Positions 1-11,101 of a stretch of 64,000 bases of DNA are shown piece by piece. A program made the translations under genes and the position numbers. This stretch comes from Variovorax jilinensis. GTDB taxonomy: Bacteria > Pseudomonadota > Gammaproteobacteria > Burkholderiales > Burkholderiaceae_C. The notes beneath the pieces were generated by a model. It saw nothing but the letters and a program-made list of their open reading frames with translations. It was not told where the DNA came from and did not search any database. Every line of letters begins with the position of its first letter. Positions within the stretch are counted from its first letter, which is position 1. The stretch is taken from assembly GCF_030316885.1 (NCBI RefSeq), contig NZ_JASZYQ010000004.1, positions 310,001-374,000 of the forward strand, read 5' to 3'.

Positions 1-243
1 GGCGACCATCCGGGGCGTCGCGATGCCGCACAGGTCACGGTCTTCGATTCGGTCGGCTTCGCGCTCGAGGACTATTCGACCTTGTGCTTCCTGCAGGCCG
101 CGGCGCTCGAGTTCGGCATCGGCGAGCGCCTGCAGCTGGTGCCCCGGATGGCGGACCCGAAGGACCTGTTCGGGCTGATCGCCGATGCTTCGGAGCGCGC
201 GCCTGCAGCGCCGGTCCTCGCGCACGAAGCCGCCATGGCCTGA
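1..243 (+). CDS. Ornithine cyclodeaminase family protein, C-terminal part
   Basis: The first base of the window is already inside this gene; 80 codons remain, ending in TGA at 241-243. The visible stretch VTVFDSVGFALEDYS, followed by a helix ending near GERLQLVP, resembles the C-terminal part of the ornithine cyclodeaminase/mu-crystallin family. These NAD(P)-binding enzymes convert ornithine to proline plus ammonia, or act on related amino or imino acids. The catalytic and cofactor-binding regions lie outside the window, so the substrate cannot be judged. It converges on lhr, with only 14 bases between the stop codons. Confidence 0.75.
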   Translation, partial: GDHPGRRDAAQVTVFDSVGFALEDYSTLCFLQAAALEFGIGERLQLVPRMADPKDLFGLIADASERAPAAPVLAHEAAMA

Positions 244-257
244 GGCCGGCGCCCTCG

Positions 258-3200
258 TCAGGCCCGCACGCCGGAGGAGGCCGCGAGCGGATCGTCCGCC
301 GCAGCCGGCAGGCGCAGCGACGATCCGCCCTGCAGCGCCCGTGCCGCCGCCTGCGCCGCCTCGGGCGCCAGCGGCTCCAGCAGCGTGGTCTCGCCCGCGG
401 CCAAGGTGGCGATCGGCAGGCCATCGCGGAACAGCACGCGCGCGCCCGCGACGCGCGTCACCCTCGGGCCGACCAGCAGCGTGCCGAGCAGGTTGGCCGG
501 ATCCGCGGCCGAGAGGCACAGCAACGACCCGTCGAGCGGACGTCGCCGCAGCTCGCGCATCAGGCCGATGGCCTCGGGCAGCGCGAACTGCTCGCCCGCC
601 ACGCCCGCGATGAAGCGGCCGCCACGAATCTCTCCGCGGGCCTCGAGCCGGCGCAGCACACGGACCAGCTCGCGCCAGGGCGGCAGCCAGGCCGCCTCGC
701 GCTCCATCAGGCGCCAGCAGACCACGCCATAGCGGCGCAACAGGATGCGCGCGACCTGTTCGACGGCTTCGGTGCCGGCGGCGGCAACGGCTGCAACGGC
801 GGCCACGTTCGCGGCGGGCGCCTCGGCGCCATCGGCAGCCGCAGGCGCACGCACGCGCACCGGCGACCAGCGGCCCGCGTCCTCGATGCCGAACAGCGCG
901 CTGCGGCGGTGGCGACGGCCATGGGGCGACGCTCGCTTCGACGGCGGGATCAGCAGCGCGCGCAGCCCCGCGTAGGAATCGCAATGCGCGCGGCCGCGCA
1001 TGACCAGTTCGCTCAGCGCGTCCTCGACTTCGGTGCCGAGCAGATGCGTGCCGCCCGCGATGTCGTCGAAGAAGGAAGCGCCATGGTCGGCCAGGAAAGC
1101 GGCGACCCGGCGCGCCTTGCTGCCGAGGCCGGCGTCGTCGACCGGTGCCGGCGCCAGCGCGCTCCAGAACGCAGCGTTGCGCCTCGGCAGCAGCAGGATC
1201 GGCGTCGAGCGCAGCGAGGTCGTCGCGGCGGCCCGGCCGGCACCCTCGGCCGCGGGCCGCAGTCGCGTCCACAGCGTGCGCCCGGCGGTGCAGAGCTCGT
1301 CGAGCCAGGCCGGCGCGTAGTCACGCACCCGCGCAGGCAGCAGCTCGGCCTCCCAGAGCGCGGCGGGCGCCTCGTAGCCCTCGAGCTGCGCGAGGATGCC
1401 TGCCAGCGCCTCGGGCCCGCTCACGCGGCTTTCGGGTGCCACGTGCTGCCACTCGAACAGGAAGCGTGCGAAATCGCGCGGCTCCACGGGCTCGATCTCG
1501 CGCCGCAGCCGCTTCAGCGTGTAGCGATGGATGCGCGCGAGCAGGTGCCGCTCGCACCATTCGATGGCTTCGGTGCCGGGCGTGAAGCGGCCCTGCAGCA
1601 CCGAGCCCTCGGCCTGCAGCGCCGCCAGCGCGGCGTCGATCGGCGCTCGCGGCAGCCGCAGCTGCGCGGCGAGCGCATCGGAGGTCACCGGACCGAGCCC
1701 GCCCAGGCGCGCGCGCAGCAGGTCGCGCAGCGCATCGTCGGGGCCGGTGGGCGGCCGCGCCGCATCGGGCACCGGCTCGATCGGCGGTTTCAATGCCGCC
1801 GCGGGGTGCAGTTGCCGCAGCGCCGAGAGACGTTCGGCGATGACCCACAGGCCGGGGTTGGTCGCGCCGGGCGGTTTGGGCGTCGACGATGTGCCGGCAG
1901 GTGCGGGCACCAGCCGCGTCGCGCGGCCAGCCGAGGCCAGTTGCGCCAGCCAGTCGCTCCAGCCTGCATGCGCCGCGGCCTCTGCATCGGTGACGACGCC
2001 GAGCATGGCCATCGCCTCGTGCATCTCGTCGGCATGGCGCACACGCGGCCAGGCCTCCTCGCGCACGCTCGCGATCGCGTCGGCATCGAGGCGGCCGAGG
2101 TCGTCCGCGCTCTCGGGATCGACATAGCGGCGGTTCTGCACGGCCTGGGTGCGGCGCTCCTCGAGTGGCGCATCGTCGAGGAAGGCATAGGGCCGCGCGT
2201 CGAGCGCCTCGGCCGCGAGCGGCGAGGGCGCCGGCAGGTCGCGCGCGAGGAACTCGACCTCGCCGGCCTCGAGCCGGCGCAACAGCCGCAGCCAGCCTTC
2301 GGCATCCATCGCCTCGTAGAGGCAGTCCTGCAGCGTCTGGGCCACCAGCGGATGGTCGGGAATCTCGCGCGCGCCGGCGAGGTTCTCGGCGCAGGCGACC
2401 TGGTCCGGGAACACGGCCGCGAGCAGGTCTTCCGACTTCATGCGCTGCAGTTGCGGCGGCACCTTGCGGCCGCCCGTGAAGCGCGGCAACGCCAGCGCGG
2501 TGGTGGCGTTCCAGCGCCAGCGCACGCCGAACAGCGGCGCGTCGAGCAGTGCCTGCACCAGCACGTCGAGCGCACTGCTCGAATGCAGATAGCGCATCAC
2601 CTCGTCGAGCGGAAAGCTGTGGCTGGTCGACAGCGACAGCACGATCGCGTCCTCGGTGGCCGCTGCCTGCAGCTCGAAATTGAACTGGCGGCAGAAGCGC
2701 TTGCGCAGCGCCAGTCCCCAGGCGCGGTTGAGCCGGCTGCCGTAGGGCGAATGGATCACCAGCTGCATGCCGCCGGAAGCATCGAAGAAGCGTTCGAGCA
2801 CGATGCGCCGCTGCGTCGGCAGCGCACCCAGCACGCGCAGCGCCCGCGCCAGGTGCTCGACCAGCTGGCGCGCAGCCTCGGGCGAAAGGGAAAGCCGCCG
2901 CACGAGCGCGTCGACTGCGCCATCGACGCCGCGCGCCGTCACGTCCCGCTCGACCTCCTCGCGCAACCGCGACACGGCGAACGACAGCTCGTCGCTGCGT
3001 CCGGGCGCCTCGCCGAGCCAGAACGGGATGTTGGGCGCCGCGCCCTGGGCGTCTTCGACCCGCACGCGGCCGGGCTCGATGCGCAGGATGCGGTAGCTCG
3101 CATTGCCGAGCTGGAAGACGTCGCCGGCCAGGCTCTCGACCGCGAAGTCCTCGTTGACCGTGCCGATCCTGTGCGCCTGCGGCTCGAGCATCACGGTGTA

Positions 3201-4712
3201 GTCGCCGGTCTCGGGGATGGTGCCGCCCGAGGTCAGCGCCGTCATGCGCGCACCGCGGCGCTCGCGCAGCAGGTGATGGACCGCATCGCGGTGCACGTAG
3301 CCTGCACGCGGGCCCTGGCGCGTGGTGAAGCCCTCGGACAGCATGCGCACCACAGCGGCGAAATCCTCGCGACCGAGCTGCGCGTAGGGCCAGGCGCGGC
3401 GCATCAGCGCGAACAGGGCGTCCTCGTCCCACTCGCGGCAGGCGGTCTCGGCGACGATCTGCTGCGCCAGCACGTCGAGCGGCGCCGGCAGCACGTGCAG
3501 CGCATCGAGCTCGCCGCGGCCGACGCTGTCGAGCAGCGCCGCGCATTCGACCAGCTCGTCGCGCGACTGCGGGAAGAGACGCGCCTTCGGCACGCCGCCC
3601 ACCGCATGGCCCGAACGCCCCGCGCGCTGCAGGAAGGTGGCGATCGAGCGCGGCGAGCCGAACTGGCAGACCAGGTCGACATCGCCGATGTCCAGTCCCA
3701 GCTCGAGCGAAGCCGTGGCCACCAGCACCTTGAGCTCGCCGCGCTTGAGGCGCCGCTCGGCCTCGAGCCGGCTTTCCTTGGCGAGGCTGCCGTGATGCGC
3801 CGCGACCACCTCCTTGCCGAGGATCTCGCCCAGGTGGCGGGCCGCGCGCTCGGCCATCCGGCGCGTGTTGACGAACAGCAGCGTGGTGCGGTGCTCGTGC
3901 ACCAGCGCCGCCACGCGCGCATAGACCTGCTCCCACTGCGCGTTGGACATCACGGCCGCCAGCGGCGTGGGCGGCAGCTCGAGCGCGAGGTCGCGCTGCC
4001 TGGCGTAGCCGATGTCGACGATCGCGCAATCGGCTACGCCGCCCGTGACCGCGCCGGCGCCGACCAGGAAGCGCGCGATCTCGTCGATCGGCTTCTGCGT
4101 CGCCGAGACGCCGATGCGCACCAGCGGCCGCCCGCACAGCGCCTGCAACCGCTCGAGCGAGAGCGCGAGGTGGCTGCCGCGCTTGCTGCCGACGATGGCG
4201 TGGATTTCGTCGACGATCACGGTGCGCACGTTGGCGAGCATCCTGCGGCCCGATTCCGAACCCAGCAGCACGTACAGCGACTCGGGCGTGCTGACCAGGA
4301 TGTGGGGCGGCTCGCGAAGGCTCTGGCGGCGCTCGTGCGCGGGCGTGTCGCCGGTGCGCACGGCGGTCCGGATGTCGACGTCGGGCAGGCCCAGCGCGGC
4401 CAGTTCGCGCCGGATGCCCGCGAGCGGCGCCTGCAGGTTGAGACCAATGTCGTTCGACAGCGCCTTGAGCGGCGAGACGTAGACCACCGTGGTCTCGTCG
4501 GGCAGCCCGCCGGGCGCCAGTCCCTGGCGCACCAGGCCGTCGATGGCGGCCAGGAAGGCGGTCAGCGTCTTGCCCGATCCCGTGGGCGCCGCCACCAGCG
4601 TGCTGCGCCCGGCCGCGATTGCGGGCCAGGCCGCGGCCTGGGCCTCGGTCGGGCCGTGAGGAAAGGCGGCGGCGAACCAGCGGCCGACGGCGGGATGGAA
4701 GTGGGACAGCAC
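258..4712 (-). CDS. lhr: Lhr-type ATP-dependent DNA helicase (superfamily 2)
   Basis: This 1484-residue protein matches the length of bacterial long Lhr helicases (about 1500 residues). Residues 41-49 carry the Walker A sequence AAPTGSGKT, and a DEIH box ([15 protein letters not shown]) sits near residue 170. Motif [10 protein letters not shown], follows in the second RecA-like domain. After the helicase core come a winged-helix region and the long C-terminal half typical of Lhr. Family members move 3' to 5' on single-stranded DNA, unwind DNA and RNA-DNA hybrids, and are linked to DNA repair. The gene stands alone between the convergent ornithine cyclodeaminase gene and a separately translated FHA gene upstream. 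The start chosen is the ATG giving [13 protein letters not shown], where family similarity begins. The very long open frames on the opposite strand are GC-driven shadows. Confidence 0.93.
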   Translation of the reverse strand: MLSHFHPAVGRWFAAAFPHGPTEAQAAAWPAIAAGRSTLVAAPTGSGKTLTAFLAAIDGLVRQGLAPGGLPDETTVVYVSPLKALSNDIGLNLQAPLAGIRRELAALGLPDVDIRTAVRTGDTPAHERRQSLREPPHILVSTPESLYVLLGSESGRRMLANVRTVIVDEIHAIVGSKRGSHLALSLERLQALCGRPLVRIGVSATQKPIDEIARFLVGAGAVTGGVADCAIVDIGYARQRDLALELPPTPLAAVMSNAQWEQVYARVAALVHEHRTTLLFVNTRRMAERAARHLGEILGKEVVAAHHGSLAKESRLEAERRLKRGELKVLVATASLELGLDIGDVDLVCQFGSPRSIATFLQRAGRSGHAVGGVPKARLFPQSRDELVECAALLDSVGRGELDALHVLPAPLDVLAQQIVAETACREWDEDALFALMRRAWPYAQLGREDFAAVVRMLSEGFTTRQGPRAGYVHRDAVHHLLRERRGARMTALTSGGTIPETGDYTVMLEPQAHRIGTVNEDFAVESLAGDVFQLGNASYRILRIEPGRVRVEDAQGAAPNIPFWLGEAPGRSDELSFAVSRLREEVERDVTARGVDGAVDALVRRLSLSPEAARQLVEHLARALRVLGALPTQRRIVLERFFDASGGMQLVIHSPYGSRLNRAWGLALRKRFCRQFNFELQAAATEDAIVLSLSTSHSFPLDEVMRYLHSSSALDVLVQALLDAPLFGVRWRWNATTALALPRFTGGRKVPPQLQRMKSEDLLAAVFPDQVACAENLAGAREIPDHPLVAQTLQDCLYEAMDAEGWLRLLRRLEAGEVEFLARDLPAPSPLAAEALDARPYAFLDDAPLEERRTQAVQNRRYVDPESADDLGRLDADAIASVREEAWPRVRHADEMHEAMAMLGVVTDAEAAAHAGWSDWLAQLASAGRATRLVPAPAGTSSTPKPPGATNPGLWVIAERLSALRQLHPAAALKPPIEPVPDAARPPTGPDDALRDLLRARLGGLGPVTSDALAAQLRLPRAPIDAALAALQAEGSVLQGRFTPGTEAIEWCERHLLARIHRYTLKRLRREIEPVEPRDFARFLFEWQHVAPESRVSGPEALAGILAQLEGYEAPAALWEAELLPARVRDYAPAWLDELCTAGRTLWTRLRPAAEGAGRAAATTSLRSTPILLLPRRNAAFWSALAPAPVDDAGLGSKARRVAAFLADHGASFFDDIAGGTHLLGTEVEDALSELVMRGRAHCDSYAGLRALLIPPSKRASPHGRRHRRSALFGIEDAGRWSPVRVRAPAAADGAEAPAANVAAVAAVAAAGTEAVEQVARILLRRYGVVCWRLMEREAAWLPPWRELVRVLRRLEARGEIRGGRFIAGVAGEQFALPEAIGLMRELRRRPLDGSLLCLSAADPANLLGTLLVGPRVTRVAGARVLFRDGLPIATLAAGETTLLEPLAPEAAQAAARALQGGSSLRLPAAADDPLAASSGVRA

Positions 4713-4850
4713 GGGAGGCGGGCAGGGGCGGAAAGCAGCAGCGGATTGGCGCTCCGGATCGATGAGATCAGGCCGTGGCAGCGGATGTCAAGGCCGGAAC
4801 CGACCTGCGGCGGCGCAGGCCAAGGCAGCGCGTTTACCGGGCCGGCGGGC

Positions 4851-5198
4851 TCAGGCGATGCCGCCGCGCTCGCTCAGCAGGCGCATTTCTTCGTCCGTGA
4901 CGATCTCCTGCTCGGGGGCGAGGAAGCGCATCCAGTAACCCGCGATGTCGATGTTGTCGCCATTGACCAGCACCTGCGATTCGATGCGCTTGCCGTTGAC
5001 GAAGGTGCCGTTGCGGCTGCCGAGGTCGCGCAGGATGACGAGCGGGCCGTCGGTGTCGAGGCGGGCGTGGAAGCGGCTGACCCGCGGCGAGGCCAGCACC
5101 ACGTGGTTGCGCTCGGCGCGGCCGATCGCCATGCCGGGCTCGGAAACCGGTAGCTGCGTGGTGAGGCCCGTGGGGGTCATGAGGATCAGCATCGCCAT
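4851..5198 (-). CDS. FHA domain protein
   Basis: This is a 115-residue protein made almost entirely of one forkhead-associated domain, which binds phosphothreonine peptides. The core signatures are GRAERNHVVL, then SRFHARL (the conserved Ser and His of the phosphopeptide pocket), and LGSRNGTFVNG. A longer frame begins at 5252, but the ATG at 5198 has a GGAG nine bases upstream and gives the usual compact N-terminus. No kinase or phosphatase gene lies nearby, so the partner is unknown. There are 138 bases to lhr without an obvious feature, so cotranscription is possible but not shown. Confidence 0.85.
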   Translation of the reverse strand: MAMLILMTPTGLTTQLPVSEPGMAIGRAERNHVVLASPRVSRFHARLDTDGPLVILRDLGSRNGTFVNGKRIESQVLVNGDNIDIAGYWMRFLAPEQEIVTDEEMRLLSERGGIA

Positions 5199-5267
5199 TC
5201 GAGTCGGCTCCGGACGGCGTTCGAACTTAGCGGATTGAGTACTTAAGTACAAGAACGACTAGGGAAA

Positions 5268-5978
5268 TCACAGGCCTTGCTCGACCATGTCGAGCAGGCG
5301 CTGCCCGAGCGCGTCGATCTCGGGCTGCGGGCGCCCGCGCAGCGGGCCTTCGATCACCAGCAGCGCCATGCCATGCACCGCCGACCAGGCCAGGTACTCC
5401 GCGCCCGGGCGCCGGGGCGCCGGCATCACACCCGCTTCCACCAGCCGGTCGAGCGCGGCGCCCAGGAGCGCGAAGGGATGCGGGCCGGCATCGGCATCAT
5501 CGGCGCAGCCAGCCACCGCGATTCGCTCCAGCGCGGCACCCCCGTCTGCCCCGGTTTCGGCATTGGCCCCGGCCGTCTCGGCGCGGCGCGAGAAGGCCGT
5601 TCGGAACAGGCCGGTCTCGGCCTGGGCGAAACGCAGGTAGCCGGTGCCGACCGCGCGCACGCCGGCACGCGCCAGGGCCGGGGCGTCGAGCCCGGGGTCG
5701 ACGGTGTCGAGCTCGGCCTCCATGGCCCGCGCGACCGCGACGAGGGCCTCGGCCCGCACCGCGCCGAGCAGCGCCTCGCGGCTCTCGAAATGCCGGTAGG
5801 CGGCGTTCGGCACCACGCCGGCCCGACGCGTGGCCTCCCGCAGCACCACGGCGTCCGGTCCGCCCTGGCGCGCGAGTTCGACGCCGGCATCGAGCAGGGC
5901 GCGGTGCAGGTCGCCGTGTCGGTAGGTGCTGCGCGGGCGCGGCGGGGACGGGCTGTTCATCGACGGCGGTGAGTTCAT
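5268..5978 (-). CDS. TetR/AcrR family transcriptional regulator
   Basis: This 236-residue protein has an N-terminal helix-turn-helix: YRHGDLHRALLDAG opens helix 1, and LREATRRAGVVPNAAYRHFESREALL is the TetR DNA-binding signature. The C-terminal ligand-binding half resembles the TetR_C_33/WHG type and gives no ligand clue. The open frame extends upstream through the neighbouring gene, but the plausible starts are ATGs at 5978 or 5993. The gene is divergent from a VOC protein gene with about 75 bases between starts. Two inverted repeats in that gap suggest it represses itself and the VOC genes. Confidence 0.88.
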   Translation of the reverse strand: MNSPPSMNSPSPPRPRSTYRHGDLHRALLDAGVELARQGGPDAVVLREATRRAGVVPNAAYRHFESREALLGAVRAEALVAVARAMEAELDTVDPGLDAPALARAGVRAVGTGYLRFAQAETGLFRTAFSRRAETAGANAETGADGGAALERIAVAGCADDADAGPHPFALLGAALDRLVEAGVMPAPRRPGAEYLAWSAVHGMALLVIEGPLRGRPQPEIDALGQRLLDMVEQGL

Positions 5979-5979
5979 G

Positions 5980-6028
5980 TGGACAGCGTCCATTGTCTCT
6001 GCTATTGTCTTGTGGACGTTGTACACAA
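5980..6028. promoter_or_regulatory. Candidate operators between the TetR gene and the VOC genes
   Basis: Two inverted repeats sit in the divergent promoter gap. TGGAC-AGC-GTCCA (5980-5992) is a perfect 5-base repeat with a 3-base spacer. TTGTG-N9-CACAA (6010-6028) is a perfect 5-base repeat with a 9-base spacer. Both contain the half-element TGTGGAC or part of it. TetR regulators usually bind such sites next to their own gene. The link to this regulator is inference. Confidence 0.45.
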
Positions 6029-6053
6029 CTTGTTTCCAAAGGAGCACCCCTCG

Positions 6054-6464
6054 ATGGCCACGCAGATCTACGTCAACCTCCCGGTGAAAGATCTCGACCG
6101 CTCGGTCGCCTTCTTCACGCACCTGGGCTACAAGTTCAATCCGCAGTTCACCAACAGCAATGCCACCTGCATGATCGTCAGCGACGACATCTACGTGATG
6201 CTGCTGGTCGAGAGCTTCTTCAAGACCTTCACGCCCAAGCCCATCGCCGACGCCACCCGGACCACCGAGGTGCTGCTGTGCCTGTCGTGCGGGAGCCGGG
6301 CCGAGGTCGATGCGCAGGTCGCCAAGGCCGTTGCCGCCGGCGGCAGCACGCCCAACAAGGCGCAGGACCACGGCTTCATGTACCAGCACGGTTTCCAGGA
6401 CCTCGACGGCCACCTGTGGGAGCTCGCATACATGGACATGAGCGCCGTTCCGGCCCAGCTCTGA
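6054..6464 (+). CDS. VOC family (glyoxalase/bleomycin-resistance fold) protein
   Basis: This 136-residue protein begins MATQIYVNLPVKDLDRSVAF, the usual opening beta strand and helix of the vicinal oxygen chelate fold, and ends with DLDGHLWELAYMD, the final metal-site strand. Family members bind a divalent metal and act on small molecules. The closest type is the lactoylglutathione-lyase-like group annotated as extradiol dioxygenase, and the substrate is not predictable. The start ATG has AAAGGAG nine to fifteen bases upstream. The longer frame starting at 5979 would run back across the operator region and is not used. A second VOC gene follows after 62 bases, probably in the same transcript. 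Confidence 0.85.
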   Translation: MATQIYVNLPVKDLDRSVAFFTHLGYKFNPQFTNSNATCMIVSDDIYVMLLVESFFKTFTPKPIADATRTTEVLLCLSCGSRAEVDAQVAKAVAAGGSTPNKAQDHGFMYQHGFQDLDGHLWELAYMDMSAVPAQL

Positions 6465-6526
6465 TCTCTTTTCCGCCCGTCCTCCGAATTCCACCCATTG
6501 CACGAACTGCACGACAAGGAGATGCC

Positions 6527-6946
6527 ATGCTGATCCAGCCCTATCTGTTCTTCGACGGCCGCTGCGAGGAGGCGCTCGACTTCTACCGCCAGGCCATCGG
6601 CGCGAAGGTGACCATGCTCATGCGCAACAAGGAAAGCCCCGAGCCGCCGCCGCCGGGCATGCTCGCCCCGGGCTCGGAGGAGAAGGTCATGCACGCGGCC
6701 TTCACGGTCGGCGAATCGCTCGTGATGGCTTCCGACGGCTTTGCCAAGGGCGAGCCCGTGTTCAAGGGCTTCACGCTGTCGCTGCAGGCGGCCGACGAGG
6801 CCGACGCGCGGCGCCTGTTCGACGCGCTGGCCGCGGGCGGCTCGGTCACGATGCCGCTCGGCAAGACCTTCTGGTCGCCGGCCTTCGGCATGCTGACCGA
6901 CCGCTTCGGCATCGGCTGGATGGTCCAGGTGCCGCAGGCGATGTAG
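6527..6946 (+). CDS. VOC family protein, PhnB-like
   Basis: This 139-residue protein has the PhnB/DUF1338-like form of the VOC fold. It opens LIQPYLFFDGRCEEALDFY, has a central strand VMASDGF, and ends KTFWSPAFGMLTDRFGIGWMV. These proteins are often called 3-demethylubiquinone-9 3-methyltransferase-like, but catalytic function is usually unproven. AAGGAG lies just upstream of the ATG at 6527. It is probably cotranscribed with the preceding VOC gene under the divergent TetR regulator. Confidence 0.82.
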   Translation: MLIQPYLFFDGRCEEALDFYRQAIGAKVTMLMRNKESPEPPPPGMLAPGSEEKVMHAAFTVGESLVMASDGFAKGEPVFKGFTLSLQAADEADARRLFDALAAGGSVTMPLGKTFWSPAFGMLTDRFGIGWMVQVPQAM

Positions 6947-7029
6947 GGGCGCCCCGGCGCCCAAGCGACAGGCGGGGCGGCCGCTTTGCTCTTAAATTCG
7001 GTGCTCCATTCCCAAGGAGACATCATTTC

Positions 7030-7338
7030 ATGATCCACGTCGTCGCCGTCATCACCGCTAAGCCGGGCCAGCGCGCCCAGATCCTCGAGGCCTACCGCGC
7101 CAACCGTCCCGCGGTGCTGGCCGAGAAGGGCTGCATCGAATACACGGCGACCATCGACGCGGCCGGCATGCCGGCCTCGCGCGGCAGCTTCGGCGAAGAC
7201 ACCTTCGTCGTGGTCGAGAAGTGGGAGACGCTGGCCGACCTGCAGGCCCATGCGGCGGCGCCGCACATGGCGGCCTACGGCGCCAAGGTCAAGGACTGGA
7301 CCGAGAGCCGCCTGATCCACGTGCTGGAACCGGCCTGA
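7030..7338 (+). CDS. Antibiotic biosynthesis monooxygenase (ABM) domain protein, putative quinol monooxygenase
   Basis: The protein has 102 residues with the ferredoxin-like ABM fold seen in YgiN. It opens IHVVAVITAKPGQRAQILEAYR, has EKGCIEYTATID in the middle, and FVVVEKWETLADLQAHAAAPHM containing the conserved Trp and His. Family members are small dimeric cofactor-free monooxygenases or quinol oxidases, and the actual substrate is unknown. AAGGAG precedes the start by about ten bases. Its last 50 bases overlap the 3' end of the convergent PPC-domain gene. Confidence 0.83.
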   Translation: MIHVVAVITAKPGQRAQILEAYRANRPAVLAEKGCIEYTATIDAAGMPASRGSFGEDTFVVVEKWETLADLQAHAAAPHMAAYGAKVKDWTESRLIHVLEPA

Positions 7339-7756
7339 CGACGAGCTCGGCCCAGCCGGTGGCCGGGTCGTGCTCGCGCGAGAAACTCACGTCGGGCAAC
7401 GGCAGCAGCGCCACCTCGGCCGTCGTGCGCACGATGCTGCCGTAGCCCACGTGGCCGCCCAGCACGCGCCCCTGCGCATCGGCGACGCTCATGTGCAGGT
7501 GCGAGGCGTCGGTGCCCACGCTGCCCGACAGCGTGAGCAGTTCGCAGTCATCGTCGACGACCCGCACCTCCTCGGCGCCGGCCAGCCGGATCCGGGCCGG
7601 GCGCAGGCTGCCGATGCCGGCCAGCACGAAGGAAGCGGCAAGGCCCCGGGCCGCCACCGCGGCCTCGAGCGCGCCGCGCAGGTCATCGCCCGGAAGCAAG
7701 CGCAGCACGAGCGGTCCGAGGTGCGGGGAATCGAACGGGTCCATGCCCGCCATCAT
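7289..7756 (-). CDS. PPC/DUF296 domain protein
   Basis: This 155-residue protein carries the plants-and-prokaryotes-conserved domain. Key features are LRLLPGDDLRGAL near the start, FVLAGIGSLRPARIRLAG, and the metal-type histidine stretch HLHMSVADAQGRVLGGH. Bacterial members form trimers, bind a metal through the histidines, and are proposed to bind DNA or ligands; the role is not established. The start could be any of three in-frame ATGs at 7756, 7753 or 7744. The last 50 bases of the gene are also the end of the ABM gene on the other strand, so both 3' ends are constrained. Confidence 0.82.
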   Translation of the reverse strand: MMAGMDPFDSPHLGPLVLRLLPGDDLRGALEAAVAARGLAASFVLAGIGSLRPARIRLAGAEEVRVVDDDCELLTLSGSVGTDASHLHMSVADAQGRVLGGHVGYGSIVRTTAEVALLPLPDVSFSREHDPATGWAELVVRPVPARGSGGSRSSP

Positions 7757-7782
7757 GCCGCGCAGCGAAGCGCGGGCCCATG

Positions 7783-7806
7783 AAAAAACGCGCCCGAGGG
7801 CGCGTT
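7783..7806 (-). terminator. Intrinsic terminator of the tkt-gap transcript
   Basis: A perfect 9-base stem (AACGCGCCC with GGGCGCGTT) and a 2-base loop are followed on the minus strand by a run of six T. It lies 25 bases beyond the gap stop codon, between gap and the PPC-domain gene. Confidence 0.88.
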
Positions 7807-7831
7807 CGATGCACGGTTGCGAAAACGGCGA

Positions 7832-8860
<1,029 letters not shown>

Positions 8861-8888
8861 CTACTGGGAAGGCGACGCGGTCGGGACT

Positions 8889-11000
8889 TCAGCGCTCGAG
8901 CGCCGCTTCGACCGTGGCAGCAAGGTTCTCTGCCGTGAATCCGAAATGCTTGAACAGCGCGGGCGCGGGCGCCGACTCGCCATAGGTGTCGATGCCGACC
9001 ACCGCGGCGACGCCGTACTTCCACCAGCCCGCGGTGCAGCCCATCTCGACCGCGACGCGCGGCACGCCCTTGGGAAGCACGCTCTTCTTGTAGGCCACGT
9101 CCTGGCGGTCGAAGGTGGTGGTGGAGGGCATGGAGACCACGCGCACGCCGATCTTCTTCCCGGCGAGCAGCTCCTGCGCCTTGAGCGCGAGCTGAACTTC
9201 CGAGCCGGTGGCGATGATGACCGCCTTGACCTTCTTGTTCTTGAGGCCCACGGTCTCGGGCTCGGACAGAACGTAGGCGCCCTTGCTGATGTCGCTCAGG
9301 TCCTTCTTGGGTGCATAGGCGATGTTCTGGCGCGACAGCAGCAGCGCGGTCGGGCGGTCGGCGTTCTGCAGCGCGACGGCCCAGGCCACCGCGGTCTCGG
9401 CGGTGTCGCCGGGCCGCCAGACGTCGAGGTTCGGGATCAGGCGCAGCGAGGCCGCGTGCTCGATCGACTGGTGCGTCGGGCCGTCCTCGCCGAGCCCGAT
9501 GGAATCGTGCGTGAACACATGCACCACGCGCTGCTTCATGAGCGCGGCCATGCGGATCGCGTTGCGGCTGTAGTCGCTGAAGGTGAGGAAGGTGCCGCCG
9601 TAGGGGATGTAGCCGCCGTGCAGCGAGATGCCGTTCATGATCGCGGCCATGCCGAACTCGCGCACGCCGTAGTTGATGTGGCGGCCGATGCTGCCGTGCT
9701 GCGGCTCCGCGCCATCGGTGGTGCTGGCGGGCTTCGATTCGTCCTCGGCGCCCTGCTGCGGCTGCGCCACCGGTGCGCTCAGGACGACCTCGCCGGTCTT
9801 GGCATCGAAGCGCAGTGCGGGCGTGCTCTTGGTGTTGGTGAGATTGGAGCCGGTCAGGTCGGCGCTGCCGCCGAGCATCTCGGGCAGCGCCGCGGTGAAG
9901 GCTTCGAGCGCCAGTTGCGAGGCCTTGCGCGAGGCCACGGTCTCGGCCTTGGTGTGGGCCGCGACCACGGTGTCGAAGGCGACCTGGTGGAAGTCCTTGG
10001 GCAGTTCGCCCTTCATGCGGCGCGTGAACTCGGCCGCCAGCGCGGGGAAGGCCTGGCCATAGGCGGCGAAGCGCGTGTCCCACTCGGCTTCGGCCTTGGC
10101 GCCCGCTGCCTTGGCGTCCCAGTCGGCATAGACCTCGGCCGGGATCTCGAAGGGCGCGTAGGGCCAGTTCAGCGCGGCGCGCGTGAGCACGATCTCGTCG
10201 GCACCGAGCGGTTCGCCGTGGGCCTTGGCAGTGCCGGCGCGGTGCGGGCTGCCCTTGCCGATCTGCGTCTTGCAGATGATCAGCGTCGGCTTGTCGCCCT
10301 GCTTCTTCGCCTTGGCGATGGCCTTCGACACGTCCTTGGCGTCGTTGCCGTCGATCGGGCCGATCACGTTCCAGTCGTAGGACTTGAAGCGTTCGGCCGT
10401 GTTGTCGATGAACCAGGGCTTGACCTGTCCATCGATGGAGATGCCGTTGTCGTCGTACAGCGCGATCAGCTTGCTGAGCTTCCAGGCGCCGGCCAGCGCA
10501 GCCGCTTCGTGGCTGATGCCTTCCATCAGGCAGCCGTCGCCGAGGAAGGCGTAGGTGTGGTGATCGACGATCTCGTGGCCCTTGCGGTTGAATTCGGCCG
10601 CGAGCAGCTTCTCGGCCAGCGCGAAGCCGACCGCGTTCGTGATGCCCTGACCCAGCGGACCGGTGGTGGTCTCGACACCCGGCGTGTGATGGACTTCGGG
10701 GTGACCCGCGGTCTTGCTGCCGAGCTGGCGGAAGTGCTTGAGCTCCTCGATCGGCAGCGCGTAGCCCGTCAGGTGCAGCACCGAGTAAAGCAGCATCGAG
10801 GCATGGCCGTTCGACAGCACGAAACGGTCGCGATCGAACCAGTGCGGATCGGCCGGGTTGTGCTTCAGATGGTCACCCCACAGCGCGACCGCCATGTCGG
10901 CCATGCCCATGGGCGCGCCGGGATGCCCCGAATTGGCTTGTTGAACGGCATCCATTGCCAACGCGCGGATCGCGTTGGCCATCAAGGCTTGGTTGGCCAT
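8889..11000 (-). CDS. tkt: Transketolase
   Basis: This 703-residue, thiamine-diphosphate-dependent enzyme transfers two-carbon ketol units between sugar phosphates. It opens with [20 protein letters not shown], the N-terminal conserved motif. [19 protein letters not shown] is the ThDP/metal-binding motif. [19 protein letters not shown] is the transketolase C-domain signature. It is some 30-40 residues longer than typical bacterial transketolases (about 660-680). The extra length includes a low-complexity stretch at about residues 405-433 ([15 protein letters not shown] and following), just before the [14 protein letters not shown] segment. The gene is likely cotranscribed with gap downstream. 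Confidence 0.97.
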   Translation of the reverse strand: MANQALMANAIRALAMDAVQQANSGHPGAPMGMADMAVALWGDHLKHNPADPHWFDRDRFVLSNGHASMLLYSVLHLTGYALPIEELKHFRQLGSKTAGHPEVHHTPGVETTTGPLGQGITNAVGFALAEKLLAAEFNRKGHEIVDHHTYAFLGDGCLMEGISHEAAALAGAWKLSKLIALYDDNGISIDGQVKPWFIDNTAERFKSYDWNVIGPIDGNDAKDVSKAIAKAKKQGDKPTLIICKTQIGKGSPHRAGTAKAHGEPLGADEIVLTRAALNWPYAPFEIPAEVYADWDAKAAGAKAEAEWDTRFAAYGQAFPALAAEFTRRMKGELPKDFHQVAFDTVVAAHTKAETVASRKASQLALEAFTAALPEMLGGSADLTGSNLTNTKSTPALRFDAKTGEVVLSAPVAQPQQGAEDESKPASTTDGAEPQHGSIGRHINYGVREFGMAAIMNGISLHGGYIPYGGTFLTFSDYSRNAIRMAALMKQRVVHVFTHDSIGLGEDGPTHQSIEHAASLRLIPNLDVWRPGDTAETAVAWAVALQNADRPTALLLSRQNIAYAPKKDLSDISKGAYVLSEPETVGLKNKKVKAVIIATGSEVQLALKAQELLAGKKIGVRVVSMPSTTTFDRQDVAYKKSVLPKGVPRVAVEMGCTAGWWKYGVAAVVGIDTYGESAPAPALFKHFGFTAENLAATVEAALER

Positions 11001-11101
11001 CTGTGGCTTTCTGGGGGCTGGTTAGGGGGAACCCGGCATTTTAACGGGCGGGTCGGCCCGGCCCCGGAAAGGGCGCGCCCGGGCTGCTAGAGTGCCGCTC
11101 G

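Noticed and set aside
84..5153. A 1689-codon open frame on the plus strand opposite lhr
   Set aside because: Composition is Arg/Ala/Gln/His-rich low-complexity typical of antisense frames in GC-rich DNA. lhr on the minus strand has full helicase motifs.
5268..6512. A 414-residue TetR protein with an N-terminal extension
   Set aside because: The extension is antisense to the VOC gene and crosses the divergent promoter.
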